The notes under the pieces were generated by a model that saw nothing but the letters and a program-made list of their open reading frames with translations, was not told where the DNA came from and did not search any database. A stretch of DNA of 64,000 nt from Oreohelix idahoensis (lineage: Eukaryota > Mollusca > Gastropoda > Stylommatophora > Oreohelicidae): assembly GCA_024509875.1 (NCBI GenBank), contig JAMPIV010003431.1, positions 186,001 to 250,000 on the forward strand, in the 5' to 3' direction. A program made the translations under genes and the position numbers. The number at the start of each line of letters is the position of its first letter. Position 1 is the stretch's first letter. This document shows, one piece after another, positions 1 through 7,738 of the stretch.

Positions 1-124
1 ACACAGTCAATTGAAGCACTGCTCGCCGTTTGGAGTCTACATATGTTTCAGACCAGTTAACGTGTAATATGCATCTGCTGAATTCATCGACTAACTTATT
101 GATGTCTTTGTCTACAGTCAGATC

Positions 125-859
125 TCAAGCCAGTATATTGGTACGATGCTGGTACATTGTCCAGTCTGCCTTCTTGTAGCTCCACCTAGAGAGAGTGCTG
201 CCCTGCTTGACAAGTTCATTTTCCACAATTAGGAAGACTGGCCGGTGGTCGCTGCCTCCAAGTTGTTTCCCTACAACGCGTGTGGTGTTCCACTCCAGGC
301 CTAGTGAGTGGAATGCCAGGTCTGGTGTAGAGGTGGTGTGGCATGATCTCGAGTAGAAGGTTGGTGGGTCGATTGGCTGGTTAATCAGGATAAGCCCATT
401 GTCATCATGCCAGTTTTCAAGCTCCTCACCTCTCCTGTCCATGTGATCATAGCCCCAGCTCTGTGAGTAGCTGTTGAAGTCTCCGCATACAATCAGTCTT
501 TCTTTTGCTGGGATTGTGTCTAGTGCCACTGGGCGATTGCTCGGACAGTAGTAGTTGAGCAAGTGGAATTCTGAACTTTCTGTCCTGAGATGAAGCATCT
601 GGTATTCCGCCCCCTCCATATATGTTTCAAGCTGACATGCACTGATGCTATTCCTCACGAGTGTCAGTATTCCACCCTTTCGCCTGTCTATTCGGTCGGA
701 TCGGTAGCACTGGTAGCCTCTGATTTTGAAGTCTATGTCCTTGTTGAGGTGGGTTTCTTGCAAGCAGCATACTTCCTCTTCATTCAAGATATTTTCGAGC
801 TCTAATTTTTTGCTGTAGCCATCTATTTTACTGTTGACGCCTTCAGCATTCCAGTGCAT
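125..859 (-). pseudogene. LINE-D apurinic-type endonuclease domain (partial ORF2)
   Basis: This 244-residue open frame is an APE-like (exonuclease/endonuclease/phosphatase) domain, which in LINEs nicks target DNA to prime reverse transcription. Motifs appear in the expected order: N-terminal HWNAEGV with the catalytic Asn, CLQETHL with the catalytic Glu, CGDFNSYSQSWG, TSTPDLAF, and GGSDHRPVF with the terminal Asp-His pair. The frame begins at ATG (MHWN), and the same start context recurs at 23334. An in-frame TAA near 872-874 separates it from the upstream frame. It stops just past the domain, with no RT following, so this is a truncated ORF2. Confidence 0.85.
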
Positions 860-874
860 TATTTTAAGTGGTCT

Positions 875-1120
875 TTATTTTGCTTGGCCAGTAGCTCTAT
901 TCTCATGCCTCCTGGCTCCACGGGGCAATTGAGAAGGACCCCCATTAGTAGAGATTGGGCCTTTCTGAGGCAGAGGGCCCAGCACTGCGCCTGCCTGGGT
1001 GTCCGTCACAGGGCGAGTGCCATAACGTTTTGTAGATATAGGCATATTTCCATTGCGCGTGTGCGTGGCATCCTGATTGCTGTGGTGCTCCTCTTGGCTG
1101 GTTGCCTCCGTCTTCAGCAC
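875..1120 (-). pseudogene. LINE-D upstream ORF segment (ORF1 end or ORF2 leader)
   Basis: This 81-residue frame lies directly upstream of the endonuclease and in the same reading frame, separated by one TAA. Its basic, low-complexity sequence (TRPVTDTQAGAVLGPLPQKG) matches the equivalent segment upstream of the endonuclease in the second LINE-D copy (GARPVELHQAGAVPGSEP, 23204-23539). That conservation argues it is part of the element and not a chance ORF. It could be the end of ORF1, or an ORF2 leader interrupted by a stop. No known domain is visible. Confidence 0.5.
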
Positions 1121-1180
1121 CTTGACTTGCTAGGGCAGACTGTGGTCTTGCTCGAGTGTAGGAGGGCCTGGCCAGTCTAG

Positions 1181-2307
1181 GTTTTTTGGCCGCTGATGGC
1201 TGTACTTGAGCCCCATCTCCACGTCTAGGAGCTGGCCTCGATGGGGAATGATTATCTTATCCTATACATGCCCAGATCTGTCCAGTCGACGTTACACAAA
1301 CAATATAAAATGTTACATTGGGAACCAAAAGGAATTCAAAAGTTTATGGCATGTAAAAAAAAAAAACGCGGAAAGATAGCAACATCAGATAATGAATACT
1401 GAATTAACTTTCTTTTTAATCAGATCGTTTAACACTCGCTTGTTAAACAGACTCAAAGCGCCACGAAAAATACAAGGCTTTCTTGTGGTGCTTTCTACGT
1501 CACATTATTGAAACAACACTTATCTCGTATTGCCGTTTCTTTTATTTTTATCACGTAATTGGCAGCTGTTCTTGTAAGCTAGACACCAGTTTTCGCTTTT
1601 CTTAGCTATGGAGCGACTAGCTTACTTATCTCCCAAAGCCAGGTCTGGTTTTACCATTAGGGGTCGTCCACATAGTAACTCACGCAATTTTACCCATTTT
1701 TAACACCCCTCATCCCATTGTAGCAGGCCTACGCACTGAATGTACGTTTGCAGTTGTGGTATCTGTAGCAATGTTTTTGTGATAATGTTGCTGGCCCCAC
1801 ATTGTGGAGATTTATGGGGATTAAAGGTGGGCCGCCTACTTCTCTGTGTGATTCTAGGAAACCGCTAAGGAGACAATGTTGAATAAAATTACAGCTCTCA
1901 TCATGCATGTCGTAAGAGACCATTAACATGAGGTTGAGCATACGGCTAGTAAAAGAAACACACTAGTACACTATTGTTTAGTTTAGCAGTTTGGTATCTT
2001 CAGAAAGCACGATTGCAATAGCAGATGAAGTGCTTTGGTGTAGTCTTCTTGTACGCGATTCAACTTTTACCCTCACTATCTCTTCCTGTAAAATCGTAGA
2101 AATATGGAGGAAAACCCGAGGCCTGTTAGCTGTAAACAAATACAGAAAATGCATAAATGGTAGGAACTTGCTACAAAGAAAGAAAGATCCTACTAGACAG
2201 CAGAAAAGTAAGAGACATAATAGATGCTTAAGAGATTCTATTCAGGTCCCTTCGAACGACACCATCGCCTCGTTGGGAAAGTGACCATGTTGCGACCAGC
2301 AACAATG
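1181..2307. other. No gene recognised
   Basis: Only short open frames occur here (such as 1729-1941 on minus and 1991-2284 on plus). None has a recognisable motif or codon pattern. I see no RNA gene. Confidence 0.5.
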
Positions 2308-2315
2308 ATCTAGAC

Positions 2316-2658
2316 CGGTGCTCCGCAACCGGTGTGCCGTAGCACACTGGAGCGCCGCCGATGTCTGTGTGGTGTGCCGTGACACTAAGTAGAATACACC
2401 ATAATTATAACGGTATACACGGTTATGTGTTGTGATAAAATATTACGAACCAATTTTCCACGTACAATATTTACAAATAATAAGTTGAGTTATAATCATC
2501 CACCAATCCATCACACAAAAATTAGGGAGCGTTGTCTTATGATTGCATCGAATCTTATAATATTTGCCACACCCTCCTAATTAAATATTGTAGTGTACCG
2601 TGGAATTTTGAACGGCACTTTAAATGTGCCGCGAAGTGAAAAAGGTTGCGGGGCACTG
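2316..2658. mobile_element. hAT-type MITE, 343 bp
   Basis: This is a non-autonomous DNA transposon. The ends are imperfect inverted repeats: CGGTGCTCCGCAACC at the left and, reading inward from the right, CAGTGCCCCGCAACC (13 of 15 match). The GTGTGCCG and GCGGCACA sequences just inside are also inverted. It is flanked by 8-bp direct repeats, ATCTAGAC (2308-2315) and ATCTAGGC (2659-2666), with one mismatch. An 8-bp duplication with CAGTG-like ends is characteristic of hAT elements. There is no ORF. The interior is AT-rich. Confidence 0.82.
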
Positions 2659-2734
2659 ATCTAGGCCATTTTATATACACGATTTTATCTACAGCCGTTA
2701 AGTTTTCACGTATAGGCCTTAAAAGACAAAAAGA

Positions 2735-3040
2735 GTAATGTGGATGTCCTGAAAGAGGCCAATGCTCAACGGAAACTTATTTCACAAGTTAGAAAGAAGC
2801 AATCCACTTTTTTGAGCATGTTATGAGAAGAGGAAAGCTGGAATATATCGTAACAACAGGTAAGATTGTAGGGAAAAGAGATAGGGAAAGACAAAGAGAG
2901 CAAATACTGGACAGTTTGACATCGTGGCATGGAAAGAAGTCAACATCAGAATGTGATAAATTGTACTGGAGACTGGAAGTTATGGAGAGACATGATCTCC
3001 TACGCCACTAGGCACGGTACTTAAAGAAGAAGAAGAAATA
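2735..3040 (+). pseudogene. LINE-G 3' remnant, RT C-terminal region
   Basis: This is the decayed 3' end of a LINE. The frame 2823-3011 reads RRGKLEYIVTTGKIVGKRDR and then TSWHGKKSTS, which matches the usual C-terminal tail of endonuclease-RT LINE polyproteins, in the region after the RT domain. A GAA-rich tail (about 3024-3038) closes it, as expected for a 3' end. Upstream residues are frameshifted (RKKQSTFLSML). A second, worse copy lies at about 55733-55905. Confidence 0.6.
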
Positions 3041-3177
3041 TAGGCCGAATAACTCACAAGACAAATGCTGTAATACCTAGTGTCTTGTATATGTCGTACT
3101 AGTGTCTTGTATCAGCAGAACAGGAATATCAGAGAATAGCATTATCTGGTTTCAGTAATCATCATTATTATTTTCAT

Positions 3178-3395
3178 TTGCGGTCCTTACCGAGCATGGA
3201 GCCACGTCTGCTGGAAGTCTGCATCAATCAGTCGCATGCTCTTGCAGCTATGGTTTCTGCAGCGATTTGTTTTACCTACTGAGGTTGTCAGCCCCTTGCA
3301 CAACGTTCTAATTAGTCGCTTCGGGCGCGATGCCTGAGAGTGAAGTAGTACTTTTTGTTCTTTGTCTCTTCAGCGACCCTCGGGAACTATACGAA
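3178..3395. repeat. Unclassified interspersed repeat, copy 1
   Basis: This region aligns by eye with 63572-63786. Shared blocks include GAAGTCTGC, a GCTCTTGCAG block, TCTGTTTTAC or TTTGTTTTAC, the pair TTGTCAGCCCC and TTGCCAACCCC, GATGCCTGAG or GATGCGCCTGAG, and CTCTTCAG or CTCCTCAG. There is no ORF and I see no clear tRNA box. It could be a SINE or MITE body. Family and orientation are unknown. Confidence 0.5.
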
Positions 3396-3410
3396 GTGTT
3401 TCAAGTAATG

Positions 3411-3700
3411 GATTAGAGCAGACAGAAGCATAGTAGAACAACTTGTAAGATTAGAACACGAAGTCAAGCTAGGGTTCAAGAGGAAAGAGAAAACAGTGGC
3501 AGTTTTTTTGGATGACGCTAGAGCATATGATGAATGCTGGAGAGATGAAGCTCTTTACAAGATGAAACAGATTAGCATTACGGGTAAAACCTATTGGTAT
3601 CTAGACAACTTTTTACAGGACAGGTATTTTGCTGTACAGGTGAACAACGATAAGTCAGAAATATATGAACAACAGAATGGGATTCCTCAGGGATCAGTGA
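3411..3700 (+). pseudogene. LINE-A copy 1: RT fingers/palm fragment
   Basis: The frame 3496-3700 and its upstream continuation encode part of reverse transcriptase: DRSIVEQLVRLEHEVKLGF, then TVAVFLDDARAYDECW (RT motif A, catalytic Asp in FLDDARAYD), then IPQGSV of motif B. It is nearly collinear with 48100-48356 of the fuller copy. The reading stops being RT at about 3701, where a LINE-F copy begins. The remaining residues of that open frame are an artefact of reading through the insertion. Confidence 0.85.
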
Positions 3701-4514
3701 CTTCATCATCATGTGACGTATTCTTTCCAGAACGTTGTCTCCATTACAGCTGCTCTGAACGCATCACGATTCTGGGCAAGTCGACCTGCATCAGCCAAAG
3801 AAAAGTTCAGACTCTCTGTGATGTCCTGGGTCCACCGTCGTCTAGGTCGACCCCTTCCCCTTTTTCCAGGGACCATGCCTTCCATCACTGTTTTTTCCAG
3901 GCTATTATGTCTTTTTATATGACCGAAAAATTTCAGCTTCCTTATTGCGATGGTATTTAGGAGCCAATGTTCCTGTACGTTTAGTGAGTGCAGTACTTCT
4001 CTGTTGGTCTTTTTTTCTGTCCAGGGTATTCTCAACATCCTTCTGTAGCATTTCATTTCGTATGATGTAATCTTTTTTGCAACTGTTTTATTGAGTGTCC
4101 AAGTCTCGCAGCCGTATGTTGCTACTGGGAATATACATGCTCTGATCAGTTGTAACTTTGTTTCTTTGCTTGTGCCTTGCCATAGGTTTTTCATCTGTAT
4201 TAATTTATGTGAAGCAATTGCAAGTCTTCTTTTAATTTCTACTGCACAGTCGCCAGAGCTGTTGATGATTGATCCTAAGTATTCGAATTCATTAACACTT
4301 TCCAGTTCTTCATTATCAATATCAATTTCTGGTTTGGTCTTTACTTTGTCTGTTATCAATACTTTGGTCTTCTTGGTGTTTAGGTATAGATTCTGGGCCT
4401 CGCTGTGTTTTTTGGTGGACAGAAGTAATTGTTCAAGTCCTTCTGGGTTGGTCGATAGGAGGACTGTGTCGTCAGCATATCTGATTTCCGGGATCTGGTA
4501 CCCGCCGATGTTAC
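3701..4514 (-). mobile_element. LINE-F copy 1, 5'-truncated
   Basis: This is a minus-strand LINE fragment inserted into LINE-A. Its 3' end lies at the low coordinate and ends in a short (TGA)n tail (TCATCATCAT on plus). The 5' truncation falls near 4514, inside the RT palm. It shares near-identical 3' sequence with 35066-35262. The insertion replaced host sequence: by comparison with 48357-48392, about 36 bp of the LINE-A target is missing, and I see no target duplication. Confidence 0.85.
3709..4514 (-). pseudogene. LINE-F RT palm-to-C-terminus fragment
   Basis: The frame runs from the high coordinate down. It begins near the RT catalytic motif (PEIRYADDTVLLSTN, reading upstream of the ATG at 4359). 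It then reads NEFEYLGSIINSSGD, TYGCETWTLNK and RKLKFFGHIKR, and ends with the basic C-terminal segment GKRGRGRPRRRW and a stop at 3709. YADD is the metal-binding motif of RT. Endonuclease and RT N-terminus are absent because of 5' truncation. The frame from 4359 to 3709 has no stop. Confidence 0.82.
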
Positions 4515-4540
4515 TTAGCAGATGAATTTAGCGACATTAA

Positions 4541-5080
4541 AGTTAGTTACTTATCCTTTACAGGACGTGGTAATCAACCCAGCTTTTATTGGCTGTTTGT
4601 GATTTTTTTCTAGGCATTTTTTTCATTCAGTAGTTTGCCATTGCTTTATGAACGGTACGGCGCTTATAAAAAAAGGTAAAAAGGTAAAGGAACCCGTTAC
4701 ACGCCCATTGAGGCATATTGGGAATATGGTGTTAGGCCCATATTATCTTGACCGTCGGCACACGAGGGGTGATGTGGTCGGCATCACGCCGGCCGCCTTA
4801 ACCTTCCCAGAGTAGCTCTGGTACCCATTTGGGGCTGGGTCAACCCAGGAGCCGTTTGTGGCCTAAAAATTTTCCGCCTCATCTGGGGATCGAACCATAG
4901 ACCACTGCGCTAGGAAGCCAGTGCACTAACCACTATGCTACCGCGGCTCCTACGGCGCTTATACCATTGTTAAAAATCCACACAAATCGATCTGCTACCA
5001 AACTGCATGAAGCAGGTTTCGAACCTGGTATATCTGGATCATGAAACTGCGTTCATATCCATTAGGCCACAGACGCCGAC
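4541..5080 (-). mobile_element. SINE-C (tRNA-derived) with 15-bp TSD, containing SINE-A
   Basis: This minus-strand SINE is flanked by the exact 15-bp repeat ATTTAGCGACATTAA at 4526-4540 and 5081-5095. Its 5' end (near 5080) reads as a tRNA-like head with an A-box-like TGGCCTAATGG and a B-box GGTTCGAAACC. These are the internal RNA polymerase III promoter elements of a tRNA-derived SINE. The body is split by SINE-A (4669-4950). Without that insert the SINE is about 245 bp. The 3' end, near 4541, has a short ACTA-rich tail. It sits in the RT part of LINE-A copy 1. Confidence 0.82.
4669..4950 (-). mobile_element. SINE-A copy 1 (tRNA-derived) with 13-bp TSD, nested in SINE-C
   Basis: The exact 13-bp repeat TACGGCGCTTATA flanks this element at 4656-4668 and 4951-4963. 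On the minus strand it begins with a tRNA-like head: GCGGTAGCATAGTGGTTAGT containing the A-box TAGCATAGTGG, then a B-box GGTTCGATCCC. It ends in an ACCTTTTT-type tail. The same sequence recurs at 34575-34848. It lies wholly inside SINE-C, so it is the younger insertion. Confidence 0.88.
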
Positions 5081-5095
5081 ATTTAGCGACATTAA

Positions 5096-6104
5096 GAATG
5101 CATTATCACAATTTGCAAATGACTGTGCCATTTGGCGGTCTGGAAAAGACCTAAACCCATGTTTACAAAAAACTTCAAAAACATATAGACAAGATTTCAG
5201 AATGGATGATAAGTTGGGGCTTCCAAATTAAAGTAAACAAAACCGTTGGTATGATATTCAGCAAAGGAAATTTAAAAAACAAATCAATATAACCATTAAA
5301 GGACAGAAAATATGTACCTCCTCAACAACTAGATTCCTGGGCATAACTTTAGATAAACAACTAAATTGGAATAAACATATAGACATTTTAGTAGAACGCT
5401 GTAGGGGACTCCTAAATATGCTAAGGGTAGTAAAAGGTAATGGATTGGGGGGGGGGGGGGGGGGGAGGGGGGGGGGCAACAAAATAATGCTTATGTTCTA
5501 CAAGTCATTCATCAGCGGGAAACTAGATTATGCCGGCATAGTCTATGACTCGGCTTCAGCTTCTAAGAAAGCAAAACTAGACAGAAATCAAAATGCAGCC
5601 GCGAGAACCATTATAGGCGCATTTAAATCAACACCAGTAAAAGCACTAGGAGTAGCTCTTGGCACACCACCCCTTGATCTAAGACGGAAAGAACTAAGAT
5701 TAAATTATTGGAGCAAAGTAGCACAAGAAGTGACCCACCCATCACATAAAGCATTCGTCAAAAACCAACCAAGTGTATGGTACGTCCCCTTAAATACTGA
5801 TAGATATCCAACAGGGTGGAGAACAATAAAAGATCTAATACAGTTTAAAGAACTGTCAAACACAATTAATAATAGTAATAAATATAGAAGCACAATACCA
5901 CCCTGGGAACTAAAAACATCAATCATAGACTACACACTCACTAAAAAGATTAAACAAAACATAAAAGATATGGACACCAAAATGATAACAAGAAAGTTCA
6001 TAAATCAACTAATAAAACAAAGCCTGGCTGTTTACACTGATGGATCCAAGGGTGATAGTGGGCAACTAGGTGCAGGAGTAGGAATACCAAAAGTGGGGAA
6101 TTAA
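5096..6104 (+). pseudogene. LINE-A copy 1: RT thumb to start of RNase H
   Basis: The LINE-A sequence resumes after the SINE. 5096-5446 aligns with 48420-48775. The catalytic FADD motif is changed here to FANDCAIWRSG. The open frame 5418-6104 then covers the RT thumb and connector (FISGKLDYAGIVYDSASASK), and the RNase H start SLAVYTDGSKGDSGQLGAG carries its first catalytic Asp. A frameshift at about 6090 (IPKVGN then stop) separates it from the next frame. The poly-G run at 5447-5476 is an expansion of the GGATGGGGGG site present in copy 2. Confidence 0.83.
5447..5476. repeat. Poly-G expansion inside LINE-A RT
   Basis: A run of 29 G with a single A at 5466 replaces the six-G site of the intact family member (near 48774-48779). 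It is in a degraded coding region. The run could form a G-quadruplex. Assembly error is possible. Confidence 0.9.
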
Positions 6105-6714
6105 GAAGAGCTACAGTGTAACTGAAGGGGCTTCGATTTTTACCGCAGAGATGGTAGCAATACTAAAAACTTTAGAAATAATAGAAGATAATCCTCCAGA
6201 CGCAGTTACGATACTTACAGACCCACTATCATCACTACAAGCACTAGAACACTCAGGTACATGCAGCCGGCCAGACATAAAGGAAGAAATTCATGCAATA
6301 AGTACATCACTAGGGAACAGAAGATGCAGTGTGAGGCTAGTTTGGGTTCCAGCACACATAGGTATAGCTGGTAACGAGTTGGCAGACCAGACTGCCAAAT
6401 ATGGAAGACTAAGTAAAAACAATAAAAGAGCAGGACTTGGAAAATCAGAGATTAAGAGCCAAGTGAAGCTAACCATAAACGAGGAATGGAAGACAACATG
6501 GAAGAACAGCAGTAAAGGCAGACATGCATTCAAACTTCTAAAAGAACCAACAAGGACGTGCCAGGTCAGAGAAGAACTAAAGGTACCCTCGAACAAAAAG
6601 CTGTGGCGTCTCCGTCTCGGTGCAGCGTACTTTATGATAGAAGAACCACACTGCCAGGAATGTCAGGAAGAAAATGACATAGACCACTACCTGATCCACA
6701 GCAAACAGTACTAG
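6105..6714 (+). pseudogene. LINE-A copy 1: RNase H and C-terminal Cys-His region
   Basis: Frame 6151-6714 continues RNase H after a frameshift. AEMVAILKTLEII carries the catalytic Glu (the frame just upstream reads as the GASIFT context). ILTDPLSSLQALEHSG corresponds to the TDSLSSLQAL motif, with the catalytic Asp kept and Ser changed to Pro. VPAHIGIAGNELADQTAK carries the last Asp. The C-terminal LWRLRLGAAYF and HCQECQEENDIDHYLIHSK form a Cys-His cluster whose last Cys has changed to Ser. The frame ends at a TAG in KQY. Confidence 0.85.
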
Positions 6715-7262
6715 CAACAGAGGCTAGAATTAAAAACATACTTTACAGATCCCAATATAGACATGACAGGTGATAAGGTTTTCAGTATAGATGCCCCAGG
6801 GGAAGCCCAATCAATACTTAAACGATATTTACCCAAAACAAAGCAAACATATAAGGTTAATAACAGTGACAATATTAGTAATAATAATAACAATAATAAT
6901 ACTTCATAAAAGAAATTGAACCAAATAGAAATTAATCAACAAAAACTAACAAACCAATAAAGAAAAACAAAATTATTGACTACTCATAGAGCTAGGAAAG
7001 ACAAAGAAGTAACAAACAAACACAATACAAGACTTAAAAAAAAGAAAGGCTAATATAAATTAAAACCATCAACTGCAAAAGACATTAGTTAGCTAAATAC
7101 AAAAGTAAAAAATAAAATTATATTAAATACCCTAATTATAACCAAATCTTAGGTTGAACAGAGTAGACCAGGATGGTGGGAGAGCAGAGGCAGTAATGGT
7201 AAGCCGTTAAGTGCCCTCTCATCTTCCTCATCACCTTTTAAAACAAACAAACAAACAAACAA
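6715..7262 (+). other. LINE-A copy 1 3' UTR and (AAAC)n tail
   Basis: This is A-rich non-coding sequence collinear with 50163-50583 of copy 2. Shared text includes ATTATAACCAA and AGGTTGAACAG. It ends in five or so AAAC repeats (about 7241-7262), a typical simple-repeat tail of this LINE class. Confidence 0.75.
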
Positions 7263-7466
7263 AGGCCAGTGAGTCGTAAAGAAATCATGAAAATGGGTAT
7301 ATATATTAAACACTGCTAAGTGAAAGCGTCTATCCCAAGTGTAGGAGTGGTTAGTTGGTCGTATGTCGTAACACAGAAAGCTATGACGTCGTTCGGATGG
7401 ACCTTGATAGAAACTTCGAAATGCCTATTACTTCGCTTACTTTTTCTATTCTCTAGTGTCTTCCTG

Positions 7467-7725
7467 GGCGTCCGATTAACAGTGTGGTTAGAGCGCTGGT
7501 CTCTCGTGGCAAAAGTGCCGGTTTCGAATCACGGTACCGACACGCTTCAGTCTATTTAGCTGTACATGGATTCCTGATTCTGCTCTTTGAGTTAAGGAAG
7601 GAAAGAGCAGCGAGGAATGGAACTGATCCCCCCCCCCCCCCCCTCCCTCGATGCTGGACCTAATATGGTGAAGTCTTTAACACGTTACTCCCCATCAGCA
7701 GTTTCTACTATGGGACTACCTTTTT
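7467..7725 (+). mobile_element. SINE-B copy 1 (tRNA-derived) with 13-bp TSD
   Basis: The exact 13-bp repeat TAGTGTCTTCCTG flanks it at 7454-7466 and 7726-7738. The head is tRNA-like: GTGTGGTTAGAGCGCTGG in the A-box region and GGTTTCGAATCAC in the B-box region. The body contains CGATGCTGGACCTA and GTGAAGTCTTTAACAC, shared with copies at 35545-35800 and 62797-63040. The 3' tail is a short T run. A 16-C run (7628-7643) sits where the other copies have mixed sequence. Confidence 0.88.
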
Positions 7726-7738
7726 TAGTGTCTTCCTG

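Larger units (their letters stand above)
45..1180 (-). mobile_element. LINE-D copy 1, fragment (endonuclease end)
   Basis: This is a minus-strand fragment of a non-LTR retrotransposon, the same family as the fuller copy at 19643-24331. It holds the upstream low-complexity segment (875-1120), the endonuclease domain (125-859), and about 80 bp of the linker that follows it. The linker (about 60-124) aligns by eye with about 22505-22600 in the other copy. The RT and RNase H regions are missing or lie beyond the window edge. Positions 1-34 instead resemble the 5' end of LINE-D (near 24298-24331), so a second copy may start at the edge. Confidence 0.8.
3411..7262 (+). mobile_element. LINE-A copy 1, 5'-truncated and interrupted
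   Basis: This is a decayed copy of the RNase H-bearing LINE that is nearly complete at 44461-50583. It starts inside the RT domain (about 3411) and runs through RT, RNase H, the C-terminal Cys-His region and a 3' UTR to an (AAAC)n tail near 7240-7262. The frame is broken by a LINE-F insertion (3701-4514), a SINE-C insertion (4541-5080), a poly-G expansion (5447-5476) and several small frameshifts. The host sequence can be followed across each interruption by comparison with copy 2. Confidence 0.88.

Noticed and set aside
4880..4950. tRNA-like sequences at 4880-4950, 5000-5080, 7470-7540 and 62980-63040
   Set aside because: They have A and B boxes, but they continue into SINE bodies and lack a full cloverleaf, so they are SINE heads and not tRNA genes.
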